Source: Monocercomonoides exilis (taxonomy: Eukaryota > Preaxostyla > Oxymonadida > Polymastigidae). Taken from it: a stretch of 64,000 bases of DNA. Shown piece after piece: positions 48,540-60,312 of the stretch (the stretch's first letter is position 1; each line of letters starts with the position of its first letter). Location: NCBI GenBank assembly GCA_001643675.2, contig LSRY02000009.1, forward strand, positions 62,001-126,000, in the 5' to 3' direction. The notes beneath the pieces were generated by a model that had not been told where the DNA came from, did not search any database, and saw only the letters and a list, made by a program, of their open reading frames with translations. A program made the position numbers and the translations under genes.

Positions 48540-49640
48540 AATTTTATAAGTGAAGAATTTTTTGCTAAAATTTTTTCTGCAGCCAGAGCATGTTTGAGTG
48601 CTTGGACACAAGTCCACGAATGCAACCATGCGAGATATGGCACCGCAGAAGGGCAATAATTTTGTTAACAGATGGAGGAGCGAGTGGCTGTTTTCCAATA
48701 TTGTTTGCGAAAAGTGAATTGGTGGGTAAAATTGCATGAAACTTGAACTTAGCTGTATATTGCAAATCATATGACGCAATATCGGCTGTGATATTTTGAA
48801 TGAAAAATAACTCAAGAAAAATGCAGAAAAAGCGAGTTGAATTTCAGAAAGATCGAATTGAACAGCTTGTTCATTTCGAGTGAAATGTGTTTCACTTGGC
48901 ATATCTTTTGCTCAGGACTTGCTTTATATGGTTTTTGGGTGGAAGATTTTCTTTGTGGAAAAGGAAAGGGAATTGAGGGGTTGGACAATAGAGGAAGCGA
49001 GCAGAATGAAGCACTCAGCAGGCCTTAACAACAATCTCATTTGCATTTTGCACTAAGCATGCTGGTATGCTATCAGCAAAGGCATGACGTTGAATTGGGC
49101 TTTGAAAAGGAGTTCATTTCTTGTTTATTTGAAGAATGTGTGTTTTCATCTGATATCATTACCAGCTTCGCAATGGATTCTCTACTTTCGATGATGTTCT
49201 TTGGAAGCCATTTGTTGCCCAGTTGTCTGATTTTTTTCATGTGGTGAAAGGAACTTTTGGAGAGCAAAAAAGCCAGCTGGGCCGATAATTACCAATCCAT
49301 TGGAGATGGGAAAATATTTCAAGACCAAAAAGATGGTTTGACTTTTTTTGTTTTGTTCATTTTTCTTTTAAGATGTTCTTTGAATGATTACAGATTGGTT
49401 ACGAACAAGAATGACTGGAAAAGAAGCCATTTTTACCTTTTTGAAAAGAGCCAGGAGTTTTGAGATTATTCTTGTTTGCATCGTATTCAACGATGGCGTT
49501 CATTCCTTCTGCCATCTATTTTGCATGTTGCATAGCCTGACAATGCTTAACATGAGTTTGCAAGAAAGAGAAAAGCAGTTTGTTTGGCTTATTTGTGAGA
49601 GTGTTCGGCAGAAGCGACTCTTTTGTCAGAGCACATGAGC
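48540..49640 (+). pseudogene. Coding-like relic, unidentified
   Basis: Base composition and short frames on the plus strand (for example TDGGASGCFPILFAKSELVG near 48660-48720, and 49384-49638) look like decayed coding DNA with several stops and shifts. I cannot assign a family. A minus-strand 163-residue frame at 48902..48411 overlaps it and is probably its shadow. Confidence 0.3.
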
Positions 49641-49939
49641 TGGATGGGCATTCGCATTCAAAAAATAAACAACTTCTCATGTAATTCAACAGTCATCTTC
49701 TTCGATTGACTCTTCGCGTTCATTGCCTTCATTTCTGATGTCGTTATTCTCCTTCTCCTTCTCCTTCTCCATATCAATGGAACCACCCTCTCTCCCTGAC
49801 TCCTCATTCATCCCCAAACCATTTTTCGACATTTACACCTGTTCGTCATCTTTTCTACTCCATCTGAAGCTATTCATAAAGACCTATTACCTGCTGCTTC
49901 TTCTTCTGCTCTCCTGAAATCTCCTACTGAATGCCATCG

Positions 49940-51260
49940 TCTGGTGAAGTTCAAAACACTTCACTTTCTGTAAATTACTGTTTGTCTGCCTCAGCTTCTG
50001 CCCCGGCCTTCGCAAACCTCAGCCCACTCATCCCAAGCGCCTCCACAACCAACGGCACCGTGGCTTTTTCCAGCTTCCCCTGGTTCTCTTTGATTCTCTC
50101 CACAAACTCTCTGTGCGCTGTCAGATACCCGCCTTTCTCATCGTTCTCATCGCCTCCCTCTCTCCTTCCATCTTCTTCTCCCTTTTCTTCTCCCTTTTCT
50201 TCTCCCTTTTCTTCTCCCTCTTTGCCTCCCCCTTTTCCTTCCTCTGCCTCTTCCTGCTCCTCCAGAACTGCCAGCGCAATCGCTACTGGTGACAGAACCG
50301 CATCCTCCTCCTCAGCCCCACTACCGACAGCCCCTTTTCCACAATCTCCCCCACTTCACACACCGAAACCCCTCGCCCCATCACTTCATCGTCCAGCTTC
50401 ACCACCTCGCGCCTCGACTGCGGAGATCGCGAAGCCAACAGCAATGTAATAAACAGATCGCATTCACATCTGCAGCGCAAAGATCCGCTTGCTCCCCGAC
50501 TTCGTTCACACCACCGCTGCAAGCGACGGAAGCTGCGCCACCAGCGGAACCAAAAGCATCACCAAAAGTACCACGTCGTAGGCACACACAACACCCCCAT
50601 TCCGCACAGCCAGCTGCATCGCGCCATATCCCTCGAAGCGTCTGCAGCGCTCTCAGAAACAGTTTCTTGTGCTTGCATTTTCTTCAGCTGCCTTTTGATG
50701 CCTTCTATATCTGCCACCTATGTGTATGACGCAGTCACCGCCGAGGCAATCGAAGGATCAATTGCAGACTCCGATGAAGATGATAATAATTTATCATCTC
50801 CTGCCGCCTTTTTTTCTTCGCTTCTCCGCCTCCGGAATGGCGAAGTTGATAAAGAATACCAAAGATGCTGAGCAAAGAGACAACTGCCGAGCTGCGCCAG
50901 CCACAAGAAGCTTTTTCAGATACACCGCCACTTCTGCCTGCAGCTCTGCATGTGATAAAACACAGCAACCACATTCGGATCACGAAGGCAAATCAATCGC
51001 GAAAGATCGACACCATAAAGCGATATAAAGCAATTAGTTATTCTTGTATTATTTGTTGAACGTGCATTGAAGTTCGGAGCGGAAGAAGAAGAAGAAGAAG
51101 ATGATGATGATGAAATTGAATGCAAATCCTTCAAATGGTCATCATCGATGCAAACAGAATTAGCAACAGCTGTGGCTGCAAGTCGTGTCTTTTCAGCAGA
51201 TTTAACGACTTCAAAAGTTGAATGATATGAGAGACCGATAATATGATGGAATAGAAAGAT
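49940..51260 (-). pseudogene. Decayed GC-rich coding relic with armadillo-like character
   Basis: This stretch is markedly richer in GC than its surroundings and has protein-like frames on the minus strand that hop between the three frames: LQAEVAVYLKKLLVAGAARQ (about 50905-50960), then ALQTLRG joined by a frame change to YGAMQLAVRNGGVV (about 50590-50650), then REVVKLDDEVMGRG (about 50365-50410), then an acidic Glu/Gly/Lys tandem region (50160-50230) and AHREFVERIKENQGKL before a stop near 49975. The helical, Ala/Leu-rich pattern recalls ARM/HEAT repeats. At least four frame changes or stops make it a pseudogene. A multi-exon gene is less likely, because the breaks lack GT/AG borders. Confidence 0.5.
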
Positions 51261-52379
51261 GCTGCTGATGAAACATTTTGATAGAATCAGATGAATTTTG
51301 AGTGAAATGGTGGGCGTTTTCACTGATGATTGTGCGGCTTTTATGGGGAAAATGGAGGATTGAAAAGTCCATTGATTTGAATTTGAATTCACATTTATTA
51401 TCCATTGTGACAAGACATGGCAACGAAGCCTTGCGAAGAGATTCCGATTGACTGAATGAAGATTGCGTTTGCGCAAAAGGATTTCTGGGACAATGAATCA
51501 AAATACCCTTCAGGTCTCTTCATTCTTTGAAAACAGTAGCTGAATTCTCTGATGCATAAATTCAGGTATTTTTGCTTATTGAAAATGATGTTGTTTGCTC
51601 ACTTTCATCCAGATTCAGCTCATGAGCACAGCTGACTTTGATGCATTTCCATTCCAATTATCATGCAATTGAATCCAAATTGCTATTATGTGTTAAAAGG
51701 GCTCAATGAACAATTGAGAAAAAAGCTCTCGCCAATTATTGTTGTAATTCCTCCATTTGTTGAACCCTGTATTTTTTGATGTTGGAGATGGCCTTTATAA
51801 ATTTTCCTTGTGGACTCATTTTGCAATGAAATATGTTTTCCATGTCCTCCTTCCGTTTGTGTGCATTTTGCTTTGAATCGTCGATTCTTTTTGATTTTTT
51901 GCTTTTTCAGTTCTTTCTTCTTCAACAATCCTGAAAGTCATCACGAATGAAAACAGAAAATAGAAAAATAAGATAAAAAACAGAACCATTCATGCGCACA
52001 CACATTTACATTCTCTGACCTTTTTTAATTTTATTCACTTTGTTAAAAAAAAAAAAGAATTCTTTTCTCTTCAAGAAGTGCATTTGCCTGTTTTGCTTTT
52101 TCTCCACAGCAAAACTCCTTTTTGGCATTTGATGTTTCCTAGACAACAAAATTGGAGGAAATCCAACTCACAGAACAAAATGTCTCGAATTCCGAGATCC
52201 ATTGAAGAATCATTATTTTCGATGGTTTGATCAAACAGAAACAAAACAATTTGCATTTCTGACCTTCTCCAGCCAAGATCATTTGCATCGGTGAATATTC
52301 ATTTTTTTACACTAATTTTTTTAAAGTCGGGAAATTGTTTTTGTGGTTGCGACATTTTCGTTTTGCAAGATAATCAAAC
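51261..52379. other. Intergenic DNA, nothing recognised
   Basis: Mixed AT-rich sequence with short frames but no family match, upstream of the plus-strand 489-aa gene. Confidence 0.5.
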
Positions 52380-53905
52380 ATGTTTGCATTTATCGATTTC
52401 TTTGTTAATTGCACATCATCTGCTCGAAATCTACATTTTTTTCACGCTACAAGAATGACGTTGTGCATCGATGATAAGCATATCGATGAGATTCGAAAGA
52501 TTCCCACAAGAGAAAAATTTTTGAGTTTGTTCAATTTTTCTATTTTTTGTAAGAGGATTCAGCAGACTTTGCTTTCTTTTTATTCTGAAGAGTTGCTTGA
52601 CGATCTCGAAAATTGCGATGAAGATGAACAAAAACAGAAACAGAAAATTGAAGAAATGAATGGGCAAGTTGAAGAGATAGAAAAAGAAGAATTCAATTCT
52701 ATTTTCACAATAGAACTGTTCAATAAAATAGATAAAATGATTGAAGAAAAGAAAATAACAATGAAAAACACTTTGTTGCTGTTGAAGCGCATTGGATATT
52801 GCACAGTTTTGAAAAATATAATTAATAGACGCATTGAATTTTCTTTGCTGAAATCAAGATTAGATGAAATGATCATTGAAGAAGAAGAGAAAAAAGAAGA
52901 AAAGGACGAAAGGTTTTCGACTGACCTTTGCGAATGCTATCTTTTGCTAAACAGCATATTTTCAAATAAATTACGTTCAATTTGTGTGCATTGCCTTCTG
53001 AAAGCTGCATTGAAGAAAGAGGAAAACGAGGAAGTTCAAACAGAAGTAGAAATGGCTTTGCTGACTTTGAGCGAAATGGGATATTGTGTATGAGAATTTC
53101 TGTTTCATTTTTGAAGTTATTGATTTTATCCGATTTTTATTAGGAAGTGCCAAAAGAACTGTATTTGAATGAACTCAAAGAAATCATCGAACATCAGCAG
53201 AAACATAGAAATCTAACAAAACTTGCCTATCAGTCTGCTTGGCAATTTTTGATAAATAGATTTTGCACCAATAAATTTTTGGAAGATACAATTGCGAATG
53301 AACTGCATTTTGGAAGAGAAGCAGCAAGAGAATTAGAAGAGCTCACAAGAAATGTGGATTGGAAGAGAAAAGAAGTGGAACGAGGAAAAGAAACTAAAGA
53401 AGAATTTGCATTGATCAGATGGCTTCGAATGTTTTATGTTTATTTTTACAGATGCAAATTGAAGAATGAAGAAATTACGATACTTATTGGAGGCATTGTT
53501 CAGGTTGATCGAGCAGCAAAAGAGAATAATGAAGAAATTAGCAATCAATGCATTTATTCCTTGATGAATGCAGCAGGAAATAGAGGTGTGAGAGTTGAAG
53601 ACTTATTAAAAGGAGGAGCTGTTGATGTTGTTTTGGAGAGCATGCAGCGACCAACGTTGAATAAAGTCATGACAAATGAATGCTGCCACTTTTTTATGAG
53701 TGTTTCATATCGATTGGAAGAAGAGGACGAATATGAAAAGGAAGAAGAGGAAAGAAAAGAGTTGAACAGGAAGGTTTTTGAAAAGATGGAGGAAGAAGGA
53801 TACGAAGATACCATCACCAGCTTTTATGAGACTTTAGAGTTTTTAAGAAGAAATTATAATCATTTCTTTTTGAAAAAAGTTTCTGATTATTTTGTAAATG
53901 TTTGA
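52380..53905 (+). CDS. Lineage-specific alpha-helical protein (489 aa), copy 3, two exons
   Basis: Exons 52380..53087 and 53144..53905 (56-nt intron, 5' GTATGAGA) give 489 residues. This copy has a longer N-terminus than copy 2, including CIDDKHIDEIRKIPTREKFL, before the shared block EEMN...EEKKITMKNTLLLLKRIGYC. The second exon is PKELYLNELKEI...LHFGREAAREL...DYFVNV. The family position Arg-Trp, which is broken in the 45.5-kb copy, is intact here. Charged and helical, with no obvious catalytic motif; function unknown. The first ATG could be 52380 or an internal Met (MTLCIDDKH). Confidence 0.8.
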
Positions 53906-55003
53906 GAAAATGAAACTCACTTTGTTAACAAATATTTTTATTTATTTTTGATTTGATTGATTAATGACCCAACAAAACTTTAACCGTTTTTTGTTAAAAA
54001 AACAATAATATTTTTTTCTGTGTTATCTGTTTTTGGCTGTTCAGTTCATGTTTGAAGAAAAGAGATTCTTCACATTTTGATTTTCACTGTGCTTGTTTTT
54101 TCTTTTTTGATTATTCCTTTTATCCGCAAACGGATATTTGCAGCCTTTTCAGTTGATAATTTTTGTTGGATTGCGTGATAAATTATCATCTTAGATGAGA
54201 ATGTTTGAGAAAAAGAGAGTCATATTTATTTTTTAACTCAAAAATTGATTCTTTTGTATTTGTATTTGTAACTCCAAAATTATACATATTACTTTTTATT
54301 CATTTCACAGAATGTCCCCAAAATCAGACATTTGAAGTTTATGTATAAAAATACTTGTATTATTTGTCCTCTCATTCAAAATGAAATGGAGCAACAACAA
54401 AAGAAAAAAAGAAGGAAAATAAAACTCAGCTGCTCTTATTTTGAGAAGATCATTTCAATGAAAGTGATTTTAGAAAAAAACGAGGAAATGTTTAAATGGA
54501 AAAGGAAGAATTGCAAATAACAACTGAGAGAATGAAGAGAATTATCAGAAGGTATTCTGTTCTGGTAAAAACAAGTGAAAAAATTGAAAGAGCTTTTGCG
54601 ACTGATTGGAAGAGCGATCAAACAGGTGAATAAAAGAGAGAAAGAATTCATGTTTGATTAACTTTTTCAGATAAAGTTTTTGTGAATGATATCATAATGA
54701 TTCTTCTCCTCCATCAATTTGATTGATGCATGATTATGCAATTTCAACATTTTCGACTGGTTTCTTTAGCAAGCATTTCTTTCTTCATTTCTTTAATATT
54801 CTTCTCCTTCGCCTTCTCTTGTTCGTAGTAAATATTATCAAAAAGAGAATAAGCAAAGGTGAGCAGAGACTTCATGAGGCAATAACTGAACAATTGAACA
54901 CATTGGAATAAAAATGAATCTTCTTGAAGAAGATGGAGGGCAATTATCCATTTAATGAAAATTCTTGATGGAACAAATAGAAAAGAAATTCTATTTTCCT
55001 TTT

Positions 55004-55005
<2 letters not shown>
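53906..55005. other. AT-rich intergenic DNA
   Basis: Short frames only, for example 54332-54520; none has family features. Ends at the long T run. Confidence 0.5.

Positions 55006-55057
<52 letters not shown>
55006..55057 (+). repeat. 52-nt poly-T tract
   Basis: An uninterrupted run of T. Read on the minus strand it is a poly-A tract, which could mark an old retroposed end, but no coding copy is attached. Confidence 0.9.
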
Positions 55058-55060
<3 letters not shown>

Positions 55061-55140
55061 GAGGAAAGAAAAATATTATTTATAACACTTCAATTCTTGT
55101 TTTCCTCCCATTTTGTGAAATGCATTAAAAAGAAAAGAAA

Positions 55141-55537
55141 ATTTGGCTGATCCTTTTTGAAATCTTTCAATTGTTCGTGTTCAGATCAAAAATTTAATCT
55201 CAATGGGATTTTGAAAAATTGAACAAAACTGTTAATACACGTTATTTATGATGTTGTAATTGCAGAAACAAAATATTAACATAAATCTTATTGAGATAAA
55301 ATTTTTGATCAAAACTCGAACGAAAATATGATATGGGATAAAATTTTTTCATTTATGAAAAATTCAAAGATTTGTTCCAAACATTTTCTGCAATCGAATG
55401 ACAATTATTCTAACATTATCGTGCAATATTTCATATTGAAATATAAAAAATCGAAAAAAATCTTTGAAAGAACTGTGTGGAACAAAATTCATAAAACAAA
55501 AAATTTTGTCCCATATCAAAAAGGATCAGCCACATGT
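55141..55537. mobile_element. About 400-bp inverted-repeat element (MITE-like)
   Basis: The outer ends 55141-55165 and 55512-55537 are inverted and share TGGCTGATCCTTTTTGA. A second, inner inverted pair (about 55160-55215 and 55270-55325) shares GATCAAAAATTT and ATCTCAAT. No gene inside. It directly abuts the mariner-type element that begins at 55542. Confidence 0.6.
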
Positions 55538-55541
55538 ATTA

Positions 55542-56860
55542 CAGTCTGGCCCAAAAAAATGTTGATCTGTCCGTTTTTAATGTCGATCATACCATGCTTT
55601 TTAAATAAATAATGAACCATATTTTACATAAATTGAATGGATAGCAAATAAGAAAGTATGACTATACGTGGAAAATGGAGTTATTGCTATTTTTTTTTCC
55701 AATATATAATCAATAATGTTTGATGTTTATTACACAATAGTTCATTAACAAATTTAGCTATTAATTGGTTAAATATTCTTTCATTATCATTCTCACTCGA
55801 ATAAGGTTTTATAAGAGAATATTCTAGTTAAAATCTTTGTGTATCAATTTTCTTATTAATTATTACTTATTGAATCATATTTATAAAATGTGTTGTCCAT
55901 TTAAAACAAATTGAATAAGTATCTCTTATTCATATGTTTATTTTATGCACTGAATGGTTATTAAACTGTTTTATTCATGCTTTTCACTTCAAAATCTCAA
56001 AATAAAATTGAATATCGATTAATGACGGTTGTTCTTATTTCTTTATTCTTTATTTTCATTAAATTTTTATGGAGAAAATGAGCAAATATCGCATTGATCA
56101 TGCTTTGGAATCAAGAAAATATGAATTTTCATTTCTCGTTAATCGAAAGTATCAACACATATGTTTATAACTTTTTTATTCAGTCTCTAGACACATTAAA
56201 ATTTACAAAAAATTAAAAAACTTTCATTGTGATGTAAAATCAAAGTTTTGAAAGCAAAATTATAAGTACATAATCTTTCTTTAAACATATAAATCATCTC
56301 TTTCAATAATAAATGCAATAATTAAGGAAAATCAAAAGTTGTAGTTATAATGATGTTTTCAACACATGGAAAGCATGCGAAGGATATATACTACAATCAA
56401 ATGAAAGAACAAATTAGCTTATTTGAAGAATGCACTAAATTGAAGTTTTTTTAAAAACATGAACCATGCTAAAACATGGAAAATTTGAGAACAACAAACC
56501 GACTGTTTCTGTTGAATTAACTTTCCGTTTCGCATGCGATAGTTTTTTGACTTAGAACCAATCATGAGGTGATCTTCAATATGTTTCATAATTTAATCTT
56601 CACGAAATATGAAAGATGCAAAACCAAAAAGAAAATGCATTAAAATGGTAAATTGAAATTGAATGATTATTACGTGGATACCATTTCTATTTTGTTTATT
56701 TTCGAGTCATTTACTCAAAGAGCTCTTAAACAAAATATGACATTAACAAAACATATCAATCATACTCATATCATTCAATTTTGGGAGTCCTTTTTGGATA
56801 TTGTTGATGGTATGATCGACATTAAAAACGGACAGATCAACATTTTTTTGGGACAGACTG
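55542..56860. mobile_element. Tc1/mariner-superfamily element, 1,319 bp, non-autonomous
   Basis: The 54-bp terminal inverted repeats 55542-55595 and 56807-56860 differ at one position. They begin CAGTCTGGCCC and CAGTCTGTCCC respectively and continue through ATGTTGATCTGTCCG. The dinucleotide TA flanks both ends (55540-55541 and 56861-56862), as expected for this superfamily. The length is typical of mariner, but no long frame or DDE/D motif is readable inside, so it is probably mobilised in trans or dead. Near-identity of the TIRs suggests recent movement. Confidence 0.85.
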
Positions 56861-56862
56861 TA

Positions 56863-57540
56863 AAAAAAATAAACCCATTTTTATTATTGTCATGTGGAAA
56901 ACCCGCACATTTGCATTTACTCGCACACTTGGGTTAAGATGATAGTTTGTGCAGTTTTCATTTGAAAATTGAATTTCATTCTTAATTTCAAATCATTTCT
57001 TGATAAAAAAATTGTTTTTGAAAAACATTTCACGTTGGGTCAGCTTTGATCTTTTTGATTATGCTTCCCTCCTTCCACTACTCTCATTTGTTTTTATTTT
57101 GTATTTTCAAACAGCTGAAATAAAGAAAACAAAAAAGGGAATGAAAATATCTATTTTTATGTTGTTCAATATGAAATTTTCGTGAAATGGATAATAGATA
57201 GATAGATATCAAAAAGTGAGGACCGAGTGAAAAAGAATATCAAAAAAATAATATTATTACGTTCAGCGCATTTTTTCCCCAAAAGCGCAATGTGAAATCT
57301 GCGGAATAAAAAAGATAACTGACATAAAAAAAAATTGTTCAATTAACAAGGAGTATTGAATATTCAAATAAAATGAAACTAATAAGAAGAAATAAAGAAA
57401 AAATACATACAAAATGATTGTTTTGAATTGAATTTCTTCTAAATAGGAAGAATGAATTGTTTTCGTTAAAATGGAATATTTCATAACGGATTATGGTTTC
57501 AATCCCAGAAAATTTATATTTTAAATCTAATTTGATCATT
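56863..57540. other. AT-rich intergenic DNA
   Basis: No supported gene. It separates the mariner-type element from the left arm of the long inverted repeat. Confidence 0.5.
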
Positions 57541-57826
57541 CTTTTCGGCATAAGTGTAACAAAAAACCTTCTCCAATTTCATGATTTTATTCATGATAAT
57601 AAGTGGGAATGAATAACATAAAAAAACAACACTTTTGGGTGGAGCAGTTTATTGTGATATCAACAAAAATTTCATAAATAAATTTTTTGTGATCTGTCCC
57701 ATAATTAAAGTTTTATTTCAATCTTATTTGCTTAATACTTTGATGCCTGTGAATTGAAAGTTTATCTTTCGATATGATAACACAATACTAAAATACTTCA
57801 CAAATAAGGTGTGAAATTTGAAAATT
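57541..57826 (+). repeat. Left arm of ~285-bp inverted repeat
   Basis: It matches the reverse complement of 60313-60600 along its length with scattered mismatches. The best blocks contain GGCATAAGTGTAACAAAA, CATGATTTTATTCATGATAA, and TTGAAAGTTTATCTTTCGAT followed by ATGATAACACAATACTAAA. Confidence 0.8.
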
Positions 57827-57867
57827 ATCGTTGTTTAAGAACGTTATTTTTTTGTTTTAAAAATGTA

Positions 57868-58815
57868 ATTTTGGAGGAGTTTTCTTGTTCATTCAACAAA
57901 TGTTCGGTATAAGATCATTCCGGAGCGTTATATTGCAAAAGTTTGTTAAAAATTGTAATCACAAAATCCAATTTCACAAGCTGTTCAGCTGCTCATGGAG
58001 GAGCAGTTCACGCAAGGAATCCACAATCAAATTCTGTTTGGGTATTATAAGAAAACAGAGTGGAAAATTGCTAAATAACAAGTTGGTATGGAACTTGTTG
58101 GGAAATAGTGCTTGACGAAATGCCATCAGATGCAAAATTCTTATTCAATAATTGCTCCTGCATTGCAAATACTGGTGGCGATGCTGCTAGCTCTCTTACA
58201 TTTTATTATTCTCCAAGCAATAAACCAATTCAATTTTCAATCAATGATTACCAGTTCATTAATAACAATCTGATTGCCTCTGTAAAATATGGAGGTGCAG
58301 CGATGTGTTTTTATCCTCCATATCCTTGGATGAGCGGAAATAAATTCATCACATTCTGCTTTTTCGATGGCAACACTGCCAAAAACGGCAGAGGAAACGA
58401 TGTGTTCTTCAGTAGCAGCAGCATCACCCAATCTCCATTCCAGCAATGCGGTTCAACAACGCCAGCAAAAAGAGTCTGGAATAATGGACAAGCTGATAAT
58501 ACCGTGTACAACAGTTGGCTTCCAATCATCAACCAGAACAAAATTGTCTCAAATGGTGGAAGTGATGTCGGTGCCTGTGGCAAAACACAGCAAAGCCCAT
58601 GTGCCACTGTTGAGTATGCTCTCGGATGCATTGCTCCCTTCAGCGATGCCTCCCTCTCTCTTCTCGTCTCCACTTTCACTCCCACAAAGACTCTCACATT
58701 TCGTGCTCCAAATACAAAAATCACTGGAAATGGAACAATTGCTCCATCGTTTGAATCTTCATACGATGTTCATAAACATAATTTATGCACATCATCATTT
58801 CTTATTCTCAAACTT
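57868..58815 (+). pseudogene. Broken paralogue of the 4.3-6.5 kb beta-helix gene
   Basis: Aligned with the 4336-6470 gene it shows ALYCKSLLKIVITKSNFTSC, GGAVHARNPQSNSVW, ENRVENC, FITCFFDGN-like segments (KFITFCFFDGN), GSTTPAKRVWN and ACGKTQQSPCATVEYAL. Two Ser codons (TCA in the paralogue) are TAA here, at 58048-58050 and 58072-58074. A frameshift or stop also occurs near 57912, and the frame ends early at 58815, before the Ser-rich region that continues in another frame. No signal peptide is visible. It lies between the arms of the long inverted repeat. Confidence 0.8.
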
Positions 58816-58839
58816 TGACTCTTCCAACTCTTCCACATC

Positions 58840-59030
58840 CTTCCTCTTCTCCATCTTTTTCTTCTTCTCCTTCTCCTTCTCCTCCTTCTCCTTCTCATTC
58901 TTCTTCTTCTTCTACTTTTTCTTCTTCTTCTTCTTCTTCTTCAATATAGACGGCAGCGGAGGCAGCATCTGCGCAGTTTCAGCAGCGTATTCTGCATCTT
59001 CTTCTTCTTCTTCCTCTTCTTCCTCTCCTC
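58840..59030 (+). repeat. TTC/TCC microsatellite
   Basis: Degenerate (TTC)n and (CTC)n runs in two blocks follow the broken beta-helix copy. They probably derive from its Ser-rich coding region. Confidence 0.7.
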
Positions 59031-59149
59031 CGCTCTCATTCAGATCTTTAATACTCCTTCTTTGACTTCTTCGTGATTTTCTGTTTCCTCCTATAATTTC
59101 TCTCCTCTCCTCCAATACTCACTCCTCTGAGTACTGAATCTGTCATCTC

Positions 59150-59450
59150 CATCGAAGACCATTCCTTCAGAGCGAAATTCGTCCTTCGCGCAGGTTCTGC
59201 CTGCTTGACGAAGCCATGTGCCTGTGAGTCATTGACTTCAACATAAGAAAGAAATCCCTCCCACCCAATCAACTCTTCAAGCGCGCTTCAGAAGCTCCTT
59301 GTGAAGCTCCGACTTTGCAAGGTAAGTCAACGAAAGGAGTGTCCTTTACAGAATCTCAAACTTTCACGACTCTTCAAGACTTGTCCGCGCTTGCCTCGTC
59401 ACTTCCTAACTTCTTCGCAACAATGAAATCGACAGAGCATTCTTAATGCC
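59150..59450 (+). pseudogene. Coding-like relic, unidentified
   Basis: GC-richer than its surroundings. Plus-strand frames read SSALQKLLVKLRLCK, then after a frame change or an intron starting GTAAGT, SFTESQTFTTLQDLSALASS, before stops near 59445. I cannot name the family. It may be the remains of a gene copied together with the neighbouring beta-helix relic. Confidence 0.3.
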
Positions 59451-60312
59451 TCGTTAACGACTTGATGCTCCTTCCTAACTCGCACTTTCAGCATTGTCTC
59501 TTCTGAACAGCTATTTCATTCAGACAAACATATTCAAGTTCGCTTCATGTTTATGTTCACCACATTTCATTAAACAAAAATAGTTTTATTTTATAGTATC
59601 ATCTGTTCTTTCAGAAAAAGAGATTAATAAGGAGACAAAAAAGTTGAAGCAAAAGAAAGGAAATAATAAGTATTCTGTTAGAAAAAATTAAAAAATGAAA
59701 AAGATGGACGAAATGAAATAATTAATGATGTGGCCAGTTTTTATATTATCATTTATGGAAATGTGTCAATAGGTGTTTGAAACTTCTAATTTTTTGTCAT
59801 TTTCTTGAGGTAAAAAAAGGAAAATGTTTTTTCATCGCAATAAAAAAATAAAAATTGAATCAATTTTTTCTGTTGGGATATATTTCATATTCACAAATTT
59901 TCAAAAGTTTTTCATTTTAAACATTTAACTTTATGCAACATGAAAAAGAATCATCTTGACCTAACTTTCTTATGAAAATTCCTTAATTATTTATCACTTA
60001 ATGTAACGATCATATAAGAAAAAAATGAGCTGATAATCGTATTTACAATGTTGATATATAAATGTTTAATCAAATGGAACAAAAATAATTGATTTTATTT
60101 CTTAAATAATCTTTCTTACTAAAAAAAATCGACTCCAAATAAACATGGTTTTTCACTTTTGAAAAATCGAAAGACAACTTTAATATGTAATACAACAACT
60201 TCCAAAGCATTCAAAAAATCAAATTTTACAAATATTATTTTAATGAATAAAAGGAAGTTACCATTTAGGTGAATTGAAAAAAAAAATCGAATAATACTAA
60301 ATAACAGAGAAA

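Noticed and set aside
57487-57510. GGTTTCAATCCC resembling a tRNA T-loop
   Set aside because: No cloverleaf partners or acceptor stem could be found around it. No tRNA, rRNA or CRISPR array was recognised anywhere.
58042-58096. Tiny introns removing the TAA codons in the 58-kb copy
   Set aside because: The candidate GT...AG pieces are not multiples of three and would delete residues conserved in the paralogue.
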